Translations under genes and position numbers: made by a program
Shown here: in pieces, positions 8,761-17,727 of the stretch
Numbering within the stretch: the stretch's first letter is position 1
Layout: each line of letters starts with the position of its first letter
DNA from: Mesorhizobium loti R88b
Lineage (GTDB): Bacteria; Pseudomonadota; Alphaproteobacteria; Rhizobiales; Rhizobiaceae
Direction: 5' to 3'
Length of the DNA stretch: 64,000 nucleotides
NCBI RefSeq assembly: GCF_013170845.1
Contig: NZ_CP033367.1
Span: 6,635,001 to 6,699,000, forward strand
Notes under the pieces: model-generated
The model's input: the letters and a program-made list of their open reading frames with translations, nothing else
Told to the model about the DNA's origin: nothing
Database searches by the model: none

Positions 8761-9756
8761 TCACGCCATTGGTGTGGCTCTGTCATCCTGCGCGCCGAAA
8801 TGCGGCCGTCGCTCGAACGATATGTGGAGTTGCTTCTCCAACAGAAAATGGCGAGCCAGATCGGTATCACGCTTTCCGATCCGTGACACCCATTCCGAAA
8901 ACAGGCGAACCGCGCGCCGGTTCATATGCCGCGAAGGACAGACCAGCCAATAGCCCGGAAACTCTATGACGTCGAACTCGGTTGAGACCGGCACCAGGGA
9001 GCCCGACACCAGGTCCTCGAATGCGATCGATGTGCTCTCCAGGACCACGCCTGCCCCATCCTTAGCCAACTGAACCGACATCGATGAACGGTCAAAACGA
9101 TAGGGATAGGTCATGCGGGCCCCCTGGATGGCGTTGCGCGGCAGCCAGTAATCCCAACGGAAATAGGCCTTCACACTGTCGATCAATCGCGCATGGCGAA
9201 GCTGCTCGCGCGGATCCGGCGAGATCGCGTGCAGTTCGGCAAGATAGGAAGGCGAGCACATCGGCAGGATCAAGTCGTTGACGACGCAATCGGAATAGAG
9301 GCCGGCCCAGCCGCCGTCGCCGTAACGAAGATCGAGATCGATGACCTCCGTTTCGAAGTCGGAGAAGTTGGGTGTCGCGTCGACCCGCAAATTCCAGCTC
9401 GGATAGTCCTTGCTGAACTCGGCCAAGCGCGGTGCCAGCCACTTCTCACCGAAAGAAGGACTGACACGGATGCTGAGCTGGAAGCTCTCACGCTGCCGCA
9501 CGATGGCGTTGCGCACCTCGCGGATGGATTCGAAAGCCTGGGTGGTGGTCTGAAAGAGCCGCTCGCCGTCGATCGTGAGCGAAAGATGACGCTTCTCGCG
9601 TTGAAAAAGCCGCACCCCGAGCTGGTGTTCGAGCAACCGCAGTTGCTGGCTGACCGCCGAAGGTGTCACGCGCAATTCCTGCGCGGCCTTCGCCACGCCT
9701 CCGAGACGCGCGACCGCCTCGAAATGGGTCATGGAATTGAACTTGAAATCCGACAT
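8761..9756 (-). CDS. LysR-family transcriptional regulator (GcvA-like)
   Basis: A 331-aa LysR-type regulator. The N-terminal winged HTH spans residues ~9-68 (FEAVARLGGVAKAAQELRV, then SAVSQQLRLLEHQLGVRLF), followed by the periplasmic-binding-like effector domain (LDLRYGDGGWAGL, FPGYWLVCPSRH) to the end. The style is that of the GcvA/AmpR branch. It is divergent from the sugar ABC/transketolase operon with 103 bases between start codons, the usual layout for a LysR regulator and its target, so it probably controls that operon in response to a sugar or its breakdown product. The ligand cannot be read from sequence. Confidence 0.85.
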   Translation of the reverse strand: MSDFKFNSMTHFEAVARLGGVAKAAQELRVTPSAVSQQLRLLEHQLGVRLFQREKRHLSLTIDGERLFQTTTQAFESIREVRNAIVRQRESFQLSIRVSPSFGEKWLAPRLAEFSKDYPSWNLRVDATPNFSDFETEVIDLDLRYGDGGWAGLYSDCVVNDLILPMCSPSYLAELHAISPDPREQLRHARLIDSVKAYFRWDYWLPRNAIQGARMTYPYRFDRSSMSVQLAKDGAGVVLESTSIAFEDLVSGSLVPVSTEFDVIEFPGYWLVCPSRHMNRRAVRLFSEWVSRIGKRDTDLARHFLLEKQLHISFERRPHFGAQDDRATPMA

Positions 9757-9859
9757 CGTGCTCGTCAGTTAAGCTTAGCTACACAAAATGTTAAGAAACG
9801 AGAATTGAGCCGAATGTCAATCGGTCGCATGATCCTTCGGTATTGGGAGGAGATAGAGG
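9757..9859. promoter_or_regulatory. Divergent promoter/operator region, LysR / sugar operon
   Basis: The 103 bases between the LysR start and the ABC ATPase start must hold both promoters. They contain the perfect 8-base palindrome TAAGCTTA (9770-9777) and a second GTTAAG copy about 20 bases on, which could be part of a LysR site. A strong ribosome-binding site (GGGAGGAGATAGAGG) ends just before the ATG at 9860. The exact operator is inferred from layout only. Confidence 0.4.
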
Positions 9860-11392
9860 ATGGAACCGGGTTCAGCTCAAAGCTTGGGCACTACCGGCAA
9901 TTTACCGGGCGTTGGGCTGGCATCAGCCAGGAAGACGCTGATCGAAGCTTCCAACGTCGAGAAGAGCTACGGCGCGACGCGGGTCCTTCGGGGCGTCAGT
10001 TTTCAGGTCCGGGCTGGCGAAATCCATGCGCTCCTGGGCGGCAACGGCGCCGGCAAGAGCACCCTCATCCGCATCATCACGGGGCTGACCTCGCGCGATG
10101 CCGGTGGGATTGACCTGCGCTCGTCGAAGGCCGACCGCACCAGCCCGATCATCGCTGTGGTGCATCAGGAGCTGGCGCTGTTGCCCGAGCTATCGGTGGC
10201 GGAAAATATCGGCATTGTGCATGCCAGGTCAGGCTGGTCGCTGATCAGCCGTCGCCGCATGCGCGAAATTGCGCTTGGTGCGCTCCGCCTGATCGACCCA
10301 GCGATCGGCGAAGAAATCATCGATTTGCCGGCACGCAAATTGTCGCTTCATGAGGGCCAGATCGTCGAGATCGCTCGTGCGCTTTCTACTGGAGCGGAAG
10401 TGCTGCTTCTCGACGAGCCCACGGCCAATCTCACCGCCGGCGAGACGGCCAAACTCTTCTCGGTGCTGAAGCGGCTGGTGCGCGAGGAAGGCATCGGCAT
10501 CGTCTTTGTGTCTCACCGTATGCGGGAAATCCGAGAGCTCTGCGACGTCTGCACTATTTTGCGCGATGGCGTCACCATCGCGAATGCCGCGCCCCTCGCC
10601 TCGCTCAGCGACGGGGAGATCGTCCAGCAGATGGGACAACCCACGCAGCGTCAGGCCACGCACCGCAACCCGCAGCAGAACCCCCGCCAGGGCTCACCAA
10701 TCGAACTCCTTGGCCCAGGCGACGTCCGGATCTCAATTTTGTCCGGCACCATCCTGGGACTGGCCGGCGCACCCGCGGGTCCGACCGGTCTCATTGCTGC
10801 CCTTGTGGGCGCGGGACCCGGCGCTGGTTGGCGCCTCTCCGGCGAAGGCTTCGGGGACCGCTTCCCGTCCCCGGCGGCAGCGGCGCGCGCCGGCATAGGC
10901 TTTGTCTCGGGCGACCGGGCGACCAAGGGTATCCTTTCGCAGCTTCCGATCGTCGACAACGTGCTCGCAGCGCGCAGGGTTCGCGAGAGGCGGCGGATCG
11001 TCGCCGCGGCCGAGAGGCAGGAATGTCGCGATCTCGTGTCGGCGCTGAAGTTGAAAGCCGGCTCGATTTGGGACCTGCCGGCCTCGCTGTCCGGCGGCAA
11101 TCAGCAGAAGCTTCTGGTCGCACGCTTGCTTGGGCTGCCGCTGCGCATGGTGGTGCTGGAAGAGCCAACGCGTGGCGTCGACATCGGCACCAAACATGAC
11201 ATTTACGGCTTGATCCGGCAGATGGCCGACGCCGGCGCGATCATCATCTGGTGGTCGACCGAGAACGTCGAACTGCTCGAGCTTTGCGACGCCATCTTCG
11301 CCTTCGACACCGATGGGCGGCCAAAGGGATTTCTGCCTGAGGATCGCTATACCGAAGGCGGGCTCGCCGAACTGACGGGGATGGCCGCATGA
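9860..11392 (+). CDS. Sugar ABC transporter ATP-binding protein (RbsA/MglA type)
   Basis: A 510-aa protein with two fused ABC domains, as in carbohydrate uptake transporter family 2 (CUT2). The first domain has Walker A GGNGAGKST (60-68) and Walker B VLLLDEPTANL. The second has a degenerate Walker A (AGAPAGPTG), as is usual in this family, but keeps the LSGGNQQK signature. It powers import of a pentose-like or related sugar through the permease encoded next, whose start overlaps its stop as ATGA. It has a strong ribosome-binding site and is the first gene of the operon. Confidence 0.9.
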   Translation: MEPGSAQSLGTTGNLPGVGLASARKTLIEASNVEKSYGATRVLRGVSFQVRAGEIHALLGGNGAGKSTLIRIITGLTSRDAGGIDLRSSKADRTSPIIAVVHQELALLPELSVAENIGIVHARSGWSLISRRRMREIALGALRLIDPAIGEEIIDLPARKLSLHEGQIVEIARALSTGAEVLLLDEPTANLTAGETAKLFSVLKRLVREEGIGIVFVSHRMREIRELCDVCTILRDGVTIANAAPLASLSDGEIVQQMGQPTQRQATHRNPQQNPRQGSPIELLGPGDVRISILSGTILGLAGAPAGPTGLIAALVGAGPGAGWRLSGEGFGDRFPSPAAAARAGIGFVSGDRATKGILSQLPIVDNVLAARRVRERRRIVAAAERQECRDLVSALKLKAGSIWDLPASLSGGNQQKLLVARLLGLPLRMVVLEEPTRGVDIGTKHDIYGLIRQMADAGAIIIWWSTENVELLELCDAIFAFDTDGRPKGFLPEDRYTEGGLAELTGMAA

Positions 11393-12393
11393 CCGACGCA
11401 ACCAACGGCACCACGACAACCAACAAGCTCCGGACCACCAGGTTCCGCGTCCCAGCAGTTCTCTTTTCGTACCGCACCGAAGTCGCGATTGCCGCGGCAA
11501 TCGTCGTCCTGCTGCTGGCCGTCGGCATGTTCGTGCCCGCCGCACTCAGCATGGGCAATTTGCAAAACATTATTCAGGCCGCCGCGCCTCTAATCATTAT
11601 GTCGCTTGGTGTTTTGCTGGTCGTTGTCACCGGCGGCATCGATCTTTCGGTCGGCTCAGTTTTCTCCCTCACCGGAATGGTAACCGCGCTGGCGATGGCC
11701 AGTGGCGCTGATGGACTGACCGCGAGCGCTGCCGGCCTGGCGGTCGGCCTTGTGTTCGGGTCGATCAATGGTCTTCTGGTCACGGTCGTTGGGCTCGCGC
11801 CTTTCGTCGTCACCCTCATCACCTACGCGGTGGCGGGCAGCCTTGCCTTCATCGTCACCAATGGTCGCTCGATGCCGATCGGTGCGCCGGATTTCTGGCT
11901 CCTAAATTCGGGCGAGATCATTCCCGGCATACCCAACCATCTTCTGTTCTGCATCGTATTGATGGTCGCGCTGGAATACGTGCTGCGCAAGGTCGTCGTC
12001 GGACGCTGGTTCTATGCCGTCGGCTCGTCGGCAATTGCTGCCCGACTGCTCGGCATCCCGGTTCTGCGCATCAAGTTCGCGGCCTACGTCGCATCGAGCC
12101 TGCTTGCCTCTTTCGCCGGGCTGCTGACCGTTAGTTACATCCTTAACGCCGAAGCCACGGCCGGCGCCAGCCTGATGCTGCAGGCGATTGCCGCCGTCGT
12201 CATCGGCGGGGCAAGCCTCTTTGGCGGGACGGGCAGTGCGATCGGCGCTGTGCTCGGCGCGCTGATGATCACCTGCATCCAGAACGGCGTGAACCTCATC
12301 GGCGTGAACAGCTTCTGGCAGGGGTCCGTCACAGGCGCCGCAATCCTGCTCGCGGTTCTGATCGACCGCTTCAGCAACAAGAACCGAATCTAG
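11389..12393 (+). CDS. Sugar ABC transporter permease (RbsC type)
   Basis: A 334-aa, very hydrophobic protein with about 8-10 membrane segments and the CUT2 permease signature [16 protein letters not shown] block ([16 protein letters not shown]) plus the conserved C-terminal region [22 protein letters not shown] split over two helices. It forms the inner-membrane channel with the preceding ATPase. The start overlaps the ATPase stop by 4 bases, which indicates translational coupling. The N-terminal ~30 residues are Thr/Asn-rich and cytoplasmic. Confidence 0.9.
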   Translation: MTDATNGTTTTNKLRTTRFRVPAVLFSYRTEVAIAAAIVVLLLAVGMFVPAALSMGNLQNIIQAAAPLIIMSLGVLLVVVTGGIDLSVGSVFSLTGMVTALAMASGADGLTASAAGLAVGLVFGSINGLLVTVVGLAPFVVTLITYAVAGSLAFIVTNGRSMPIGAPDFWLLNSGEIIPGIPNHLLFCIVLMVALEYVLRKVVVGRWFYAVGSSAIAARLLGIPVLRIKFAAYVASSLLASFAGLLTVSYILNAEATAGASLMLQAIAAVVIGGASLFGGTGSAIGAVLGALMITCIQNGVNLIGVNSFWQGSVTGAAILLAVLIDRFSNKNRI

Positions 12394-12415
12394 ATCATCA
12401 ACGGGAGGAACCAAA

Positions 12416-13378
12416 ATGAAAATGAAGACAATCCTGCTTGCAGCATTGGCAGCGGCCGCACTGTCCAGCGCATCATACGCTGAAGACAAGAAGACCGTCG
12501 CCTATATCGCCCCATCGCTGGACATCTCTTACTGGCAATGGGTCGGCTACGGCGTGAAGGAGAAGGCCAAGGAACTCGGCATGGACTATGTCGAGTATAC
12601 GTCGGAGAATTCGCCTGCCAAGCAGATGGACAATGCCAGGACAGCCGTCACCAAAGGTGTCTCGGCCATTGTGATCGGCCCTGTCAGCTCGACGTCGACA
12701 CCACCGCTGCTCGACTATCTGGCGAAGCAGAAAGTGCCGATCGCCTTTGCCGGCATCGGGCCACAGCCGGGCCTCACGAACTATACGTCCTCGGTCACCG
12801 CGAACAACTATGAGACCGGCAAAGCGCAAGCGAAATTCACCTGCGAGCTCGCCAAGGAGCGTGGCAGCAAGAAGGTCGGCATGCTGTCCTTGCCGCAGGA
12901 TCGGGAGAATGCGCAGAAGTACCTCAAAGGCGCCAAGGAGGCGTTCGCGGCTGCAGGCTGCGACCTCGTCCAAATGCTGGAGACGCGGGGCCTGACGATC
13001 AGCGAAGCTGTAACCCAGGCAAATGACCTCTTGACGGCCAATCCCGACATCAAGGCCATTTACGGCATGTATGACGAAGCTGGCACCGGGGCCGCCAAGG
13101 TGGTCGAAACCCGTGGCCTGAACGGCAAGATCGGCATTACCGTCGCCGACGGCTCGCCAACCACGATTGCGCTGCTCAAGAAGGGGGCGATCCAGGGCAT
13201 CTTCTTCCAGGAGGCTGTGGGCCAAGGTATCGACGGAACCCAACAGGTCTACAACGCACTGACGGGCGCGCCGGTGACCCAGGACATGGCATTGGTCATG
13301 CCTCTTGTTACCGCCGACAAGGTCGACAGTCCTGAGGCCAAGAAGGTCATCGCCCGCGTTTTCCCCCCGAGCAACTGA
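12416..13378 (+). CDS. Periplasmic sugar-binding protein of the ABC transporter
   Basis: A 320-aa type-I periplasmic binding protein. It has a clear Sec signal peptide ([19 protein letters not shown], cleavage near SYA-ED), then the alternating fold with [34 protein letters not shown] and [20 protein letters not shown]. It captures the transported sugar or polyol. It lies 22 bases after the permease with a GGGAGGA ribosome-binding site. The hairpin that follows at 13391-13416 may protect this part of the mRNA and help over-express the binding protein relative to the other genes. The ligand is not known. Confidence 0.9.
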   Translation: MKMKTILLAALAAAALSSASYAEDKKTVAYIAPSLDISYWQWVGYGVKEKAKELGMDYVEYTSENSPAKQMDNARTAVTKGVSAIVIGPVSSTSTPPLLDYLAKQKVPIAFAGIGPQPGLTNYTSSVTANNYETGKAQAKFTCELAKERGSKKVGMLSLPQDRENAQKYLKGAKEAFAAAGCDLVQMLETRGLTISEAVTQANDLLTANPDIKAIYGMYDEAGTGAAKVVETRGLNGKIGITVADGSPTTIALLKKGAIQGIFFQEAVGQGIDGTQQVYNALTGAPVTQDMALVMPLVTADKVDSPEAKKVIARVFPPSN

Positions 13379-13390
13379 CCGCCACCCAGT

Positions 13391-13416
13391 GGACCCGCCG
13401 GCTAGCTGGCGGGTCC
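13391..13416 (+). terminator. Intercistronic hairpin after the binding-protein gene
   Basis: A perfect 9-base inverted repeat, GGACCCGCC (13391-13399) and GGCGGGTCC (13408-13416), with an 8-base loop. There is no U-run after it and the operon continues, so an mRNA-stabilising or attenuating stem is more likely than a full terminator. Such stems are common behind binding-protein genes. Confidence 0.6.
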
Positions 13417-13441
13417 TGAACCCGAGCGAGGAATCCCGACC

Positions 13442-14335
13442 GTGGCCGAGCTGCCGTTCATCGATCCGCACCATCATCTGTGGGACCTGGAGACCAATTA
13501 CTATCCCTGGCTGACCGACGGGGTTAAGCCGTCGGTTTTCGGTGACTACGAGGCGATCCGAAAAAGCTACCTTCTCGATGACTATCTGGAAGACGCTAGG
13601 AACCAGAACCTGGTCAAATCGGTGCATCTCGATGTGGGGTTCAATCCCAGCGATCCAGTGGGGGAGACTCGCTGGTTGCAGGAGATCGCGAACAAGCGTG
13701 GGTTTCCCCACGGCATCGTCGGTTATGCCGACCTCTCCAAACCCGATGTGGGCGACCTTCTCGACCAGCACATGGAGTATCCGAACTTCAGGGGTATCCG
13801 GCAGTCGATGAATTACCATCCCGACTCCGCCAAGACGTATCAGGCCCGGCCTGAAGTGAGCCGGACGCCACAATGGCGGCTAGGATTTGGCGAATTGGCG
13901 AAACGCCGGCTGAGTTTCGACCTGCAGCTCTATTATCCGCAGATGGGTGAGTTCCTTGAGCTCGCGCACGATTTTCCCGACGTCCAGATCATCCTCGACC
14001 ACACCGGAATGCAAGTTGATGGCCCTGAACATTTCGGGGCATGGAGAAAAGCCATGCACAAGTTGGCGCAGGCGCCGAACGTTTCCTGCAAGATCTCGGG
14101 TCTCGGCATGGGCGACTGGCGATGGACCACTGCATCGATCCGTCCCTATGTCGAGGAAGCGATCGCCGCGTTCGGCGTCGACCGCAGCATGTTCGCGACG
14201 AACTTTCCGGTCGACAAGCTGTTCTCGAGCTTCGACGCCATCGTTAATGCCTTCAAGGAGATCACGAAGGCTTACCCCCATGAGCAGCGGCTTGCGTTGT
14301 TCCACGACAACGCCGCCCGGTACTACCGCCTTTAG
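13442..14335 (+). CDS. Amidohydrolase-family lactonase-like hydrolase
   Basis: A 297-aa TIM-barrel metal hydrolase of the amidohydrolase_2 family. It has the N-terminal metal motif DPHHHLWDL, then VHLDVGFNPSD, FDLQLYYPQMGEF, VQIILDHTGMQVDGP and FATNFPVDKL. Relatives include 2-pyrone-4,6-dicarboxylate lactonase and sugar-lactonases such as L-fuconolactonase or L-rhamnonolactonase-like enzymes. Next to an SDR, a sugar dehydrogenase followed by lactone opening is the natural reading. The start is GTG at 13442 with a GAGCGAGGA element upstream. The substrate is inferred only from context. Confidence 0.8.
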   Translation: MAELPFIDPHHHLWDLETNYYPWLTDGVKPSVFGDYEAIRKSYLLDDYLEDARNQNLVKSVHLDVGFNPSDPVGETRWLQEIANKRGFPHGIVGYADLSKPDVGDLLDQHMEYPNFRGIRQSMNYHPDSAKTYQARPEVSRTPQWRLGFGELAKRRLSFDLQLYYPQMGEFLELAHDFPDVQIILDHTGMQVDGPEHFGAWRKAMHKLAQAPNVSCKISGLGMGDWRWTTASIRPYVEEAIAAFGVDRSMFATNFPVDKLFSSFDAIVNAFKEITKAYPHEQRLALFHDNAARYYRL

Positions 14336-14369
14336 ACCATTCGTCGCGTAAACAGCAGGAGACTTTGAC

Positions 14370-15122
14370 ATGTTGCTGAAGGGCAAGGCCGCGGTGATTT
14401 CGGGTGCCGCGAGCCCTAGAGGAATTGGCCGCTCCACGGCAACGCTGATGGCCGAGCAAGGCGCGCGCATTGCCATTCTTGACCTCGATGAGGGACAAGC
14501 CCGTGACGCAGCCGCGTCGCTTGGGCCCGAGCACATTGGTCTCGCCTGCAATGTCGCCGATCTCGATGCCTGCAAGAAAGCTGCTGCGGAAGTGACTGAG
14601 GTCTTCGGCAAGGTCGACGTGCTGTGCAACATTGCCGGGATCACGCAGCCAGTAAAGACACTGGATATCGGCCCCGCTGATTGGGACCGGATCCTCGATG
14701 TCAATCTGCGCGGCGTTCTCTATCTCAGCCAGGCCTTCATCCCGCATATGCGCGAGAATGGCGGCGGATCGATCATCTGCATGTCGTCGGTTTCCGCACA
14801 GCGCGGCGGCGGCATCTTCGGCGGCCCACACTATTCGGCCGCCAAGGCGGGCGTGCTCGGGCTTGCCAAGGCCATGGCGCGCGAATTCGGACCCGACGGC
14901 ATCCGCATCAACTGTGTCACGCCCGGGCTCATCCAGACCGACATCACCGGTGACAAACTGACCGACGCCATGCGCGCCGATATCATCAAGGGTATCCCGC
15001 TCAGTCGGCTGGGCGATGCCCGCGACGTGGCGGGCGCCTATCTCTTCCTCGCGTCCGATCTGGCCAGCTACATCACCGGCGCCGTCATCGACGTCAATGG
15101 TGGGATGCTGATCCATGGCTGA
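14370..15122 (+). CDS. Short-chain dehydrogenase/reductase (sugar/polyol dehydrogenase-like)
   Basis: A 250-aa classical SDR: the nucleotide loop near residues 12-20 (SGAASPRGIG), NIAG, catalytic Ser in CMSSVSAQRGG, and YSAAK, ending in the usual GAVIDVNGGML. It probably oxidises the imported sugar/polyol or a lactol with NAD(P)+. It begins 34 bases after the amidohydrolase, and its stop overlaps the transketolase subunit gene by 8 bases. The substrate cannot be read from sequence. Confidence 0.88.
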   Translation: MLLKGKAAVISGAASPRGIGRSTATLMAEQGARIAILDLDEGQARDAAASLGPEHIGLACNVADLDACKKAAAEVTEVFGKVDVLCNIAGITQPVKTLDIGPADWDRILDVNLRGVLYLSQAFIPHMRENGGGSIICMSSVSAQRGGGIFGGPHYSAAKAGVLGLAKAMAREFGPDGIRINCVTPGLIQTDITGDKLTDAMRADIIKGIPLSRLGDARDVAGAYLFLASDLASYITGAVIDVNGGMLIHG

Positions 15123-15981
15123 AGGGACAACGGAGATCGATATGCCTCGGGCCGGCAGCAATGTCGGCCTTGCCGAACGTGCCTATCGTATCCGTCGGCA
15201 TGCCGTGCGCATGGGTCAAGTCCAGGGCCAGGGCTATGTCGGACAGGCTCTGGGGGTCGCCGACGTGCTCGCCGTCGCCTATTTCCATGCGCTTCGTTAC
15301 CGGCCTACCGACACGCGTTGGGAGGGGCGCGACCGTTTCCTGCTGTCGATCGGACACTACGCGATCGCGTTGTACGCCGCGCTGATCGAAGCGGGCGTGC
15401 TCCCGGAGGAAGAGCTCGAAACCTATGGCACCGACGACAGCCGCATGCCGATGTCCGGCATGGCGGCGTATACGCCCGGCATGGAGATCACCGGCGGGTC
15501 GCTCGGCCACGGCCTTGGCATTGCCGTCGGCATGTGCCTGGGGCTGAAACGCAAGCGGAGCGGCAGTTTCGTCTACAATCTGATGTCCGATGGTGAGCTC
15601 GGCGAGGGCTCGACCTGGGAAGCAGCGATGTCGGCCGCACACCACAGGCTCGACAATCTCATCGCCATCGTCGACTTCAACAATCAGCAAGCCGACGGCC
15701 CATCGACCGCGATGCTTTCCTCCGAGCCGGTGACCGACAAGTTCGAGGCGTTCGGCTGGCACGCACAGCGTGTCGACGGCAACGACATTGAGGCAGTCCG
15801 CATGGCCTTCGATCTGGCGCGCGGGCTTAAGGAACCTCGCCCGCGTGTCATCGTCTGCGACACTCGCATGGCCAAGGGCGTGCCGTTCCTTGAATCCCGC
15901 GACATTGCACACTTCATTCGGGTCGAGCCGCATGAATGGACGTTGGCCCTCGAAGCTTTGGAGAGGGGACGTTCGCATTGA
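15115..15981 (+). CDS. Transketolase-like enzyme, N-terminal (TPP-binding) subunit
   Basis: A 288-aa protein equal to the first third of transketolase: GGSLGHGLGIAVGMCLG, and the TPP/Mg motif SDGELGEGSTWEAAM with DFNN. Split transketolases of this kind act in special sugar pathways, for example apulose-4-phosphate transketolase (AptA/AptB), rather than in the general pentose phosphate pathway. The partner subunit follows with a 4-base overlap (TTGA). The ATG at 15115 overlaps the SDR gene; a second Met is at 15142. Confidence 0.88.
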   Translation: MAEGTTEIDMPRAGSNVGLAERAYRIRRHAVRMGQVQGQGYVGQALGVADVLAVAYFHALRYRPTDTRWEGRDRFLLSIGHYAIALYAALIEAGVLPEEELETYGTDDSRMPMSGMAAYTPGMEITGGSLGHGLGIAVGMCLGLKRKRSGSFVYNLMSDGELGEGSTWEAAMSAAHHRLDNLIAIVDFNNQQADGPSTAMLSSEPVTDKFEAFGWHAQRVDGNDIEAVRMAFDLARGLKEPRPRVIVCDTRMAKGVPFLESRDIAHFIRVEPHEWTLALEALERGRSH

Positions 15982-17000
15982 GGCTGTCAAAGTTCGCGCC
16001 GCGCCACGCCGTCAACGCGGGTGAGCGCAAAACGACGTCGGCAATGATCGCCTCGATTGCGCCCGATGGCATTGCGACCCGCAACGCGCCGTTTGGGCAC
16101 ACACTTGCCAGATTGGCACACGAGCGGCTCGGGATCGTGGGTTTGACGGCTGATCTTGCGAAATACACCGACCTACATGTCTTCGCGCAGGAGCATCCGG
16201 ATCGCTTCTACCAAATGGGCATGGCGGAGCAGGTGCTGATGAGCGCTGCCGCTGGCCTGGCGCGGGAGGGTTTCACGCCCTTCGCCACGACCTACGCTGT
16301 CTTTGCCTCGCGACGTGCCTACGATTTCATATGCATGGCGATTGCCGAGGAGAACCTCGACGTCAAAATTGTCTGCGCTCTGCCGGGATTGACCACCGGC
16401 TACGGCCCCAGCCACCAGGCGACGGAAGACATCGCGATTTTCCGCGGCATGCCGAACCTGACGATCATCGATCCATGCGACGCGCTCGACATCGAACAGG
16501 CCACGGAGGCGATCGCGGACTACAAGGGGCCGGTCTACATGCGGCTGTTGCGGGGCAAGGTCCCCGTCGTGCTCGACGAATATGATTACACATTCCAGAT
16601 CGGCAAGGCGCGGCTGCTGCGCGACGGTGCGGATGTGCTGTTCATTTCCAGCGGGCTGATGACCATGCGCGTGCTGGAGGCCGCGAAGGCGCTCGAAGCG
16701 GACCGCATCGACTGCGCGGTGCTGCACGTGCCGACCATCAAGCCGCTCGATACGGACGCAATCCTTGCCGCCGCGCGCCGGGCTGGACGGATGGTGGTCG
16801 TTGCGGAGAACCACACGATGATCGGCGGGTTGGGCGAAGGTGTCGCTGGCCTGCTGATGCGCGAGGGCGTGACCCCTGTCTTCCGCCAGATCGCACTGCC
16901 CGACGAATTTCTCGACGCCGGCGCGCTACCGACACTTCACGACCGCTACGGGATCTCAACATCAGAGATCGTGCGCCGCGTACGCAAGTGGGTGAAATAG
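15978..17000 (+). CDS. Transketolase-like enzyme, C-terminal subunit
   Basis: A 340-aa pyrimidine-binding plus C-terminal domain of transketolase: RNAPFGHTLARLA, the catalytic-glutamate region FYQMGMAEQVLMSAAAGLA, TTGYGPSHQATEDIAIFRG, and VAENHTMIGGLGEGVAGLL. With the preceding subunit it would form a two-component TPP enzyme moving a two-carbon ketol unit. The frame is open to an ATG at 15936, but TTG at 15978 is preferred: GGAGAGGGGAC lies ~9 bases upstream and the TTGA overlaps the upstream stop. It is the last gene of the operon. No sugar kinase was seen in the cluster, so the substrate must be phosphorylated elsewhere. Confidence 0.88.
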   Translation: MRLSKFAPRHAVNAGERKTTSAMIASIAPDGIATRNAPFGHTLARLAHERLGIVGLTADLAKYTDLHVFAQEHPDRFYQMGMAEQVLMSAAAGLAREGFTPFATTYAVFASRRAYDFICMAIAEENLDVKIVCALPGLTTGYGPSHQATEDIAIFRGMPNLTIIDPCDALDIEQATEAIADYKGPVYMRLLRGKVPVVLDEYDYTFQIGKARLLRDGADVLFISSGLMTMRVLEAAKALEADRIDCAVLHVPTIKPLDTDAILAAARRAGRMVVVAENHTMIGGLGEGVAGLLMREGVTPVFRQIALPDEFLDAGALPTLHDRYGISTSEIVRRVRKWVK

Positions 17001-17727
17001 ATACGAGGTCCTGACGCGTAACCAGGCTTGGGGTCTGACCCTATGGTGCCAATGTGCCCCTGAAACGCGGTTTCTAGCGTGAAGGCGATCCGCGGCATGG
17101 TCAGCGCCGGGAATGCTCCCTGACGCGTCGCTCCTGCGATGCTTTCTCCGGCAAGCGATCGCGCGTCAGCCAGGCGAGCATGGCTCGTGAAGCAACGCTC
17201 CCCTCGCGCATCCCGGTCTTGTACTCCCTTCGCATGTTCTTGGCGAGCTCGACCAATCGCAAGACAGCACGCTATGGACGGGGCCGCCCCCGCTGTAGTT
17301 CGGCGATGACAGATCGACCAAATCGTCGAGCGCGCAGGGCAGCCGAGGCAGCACTGAAGTTCCCCACTGCCATTTATGCGACTTTGGAGGGCGCTTGCGT
17401 TGGTGCCAGGCGGCGCGTCACTGTCGCATTTCTGACTTGCTGCGCCCTGTCCTCCGAAACGACCTTGGCGACATTTCTACTTTGCTGGCAGCGCGACATT
17501 CCAACTTGGTTGCAACATGGAAGCACAAATCGCGAACACCCAAGGCCGGCGTCTGTTCGAATGCCTTAAATCCTTGCTGTAGCGCGGTGGAGTCCGACAT
17601 CGTCAACGCTGAAACCGGTCGTACCGGAACACAGGGCTCGATTTCCGCTGGATCAAGTGTGTCGAAATAGGCAGAGGTTGGCACTGCGCAAGCCCACCCG
17701 GACTCCAAGAAGCCCACGCATCATGAA
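17001..17727. other. Intergenic stretch between sugar operon and defence island; no confident gene
   Basis: About 730 bases. Only weak open frames are visible. On the minus strand near 17270-17140 a stretch reads LVELAKNMRREYKTGMREGS and then VASRAMLAWLTRDRLPEKAS, which is protein-like and probably a gene remnant I cannot name. A GGGGTCTGACCC motif (17031-17042) is the kind of short element seen near transposon ends. The composition change here marks the left edge of the defence island. Confidence 0.3.
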
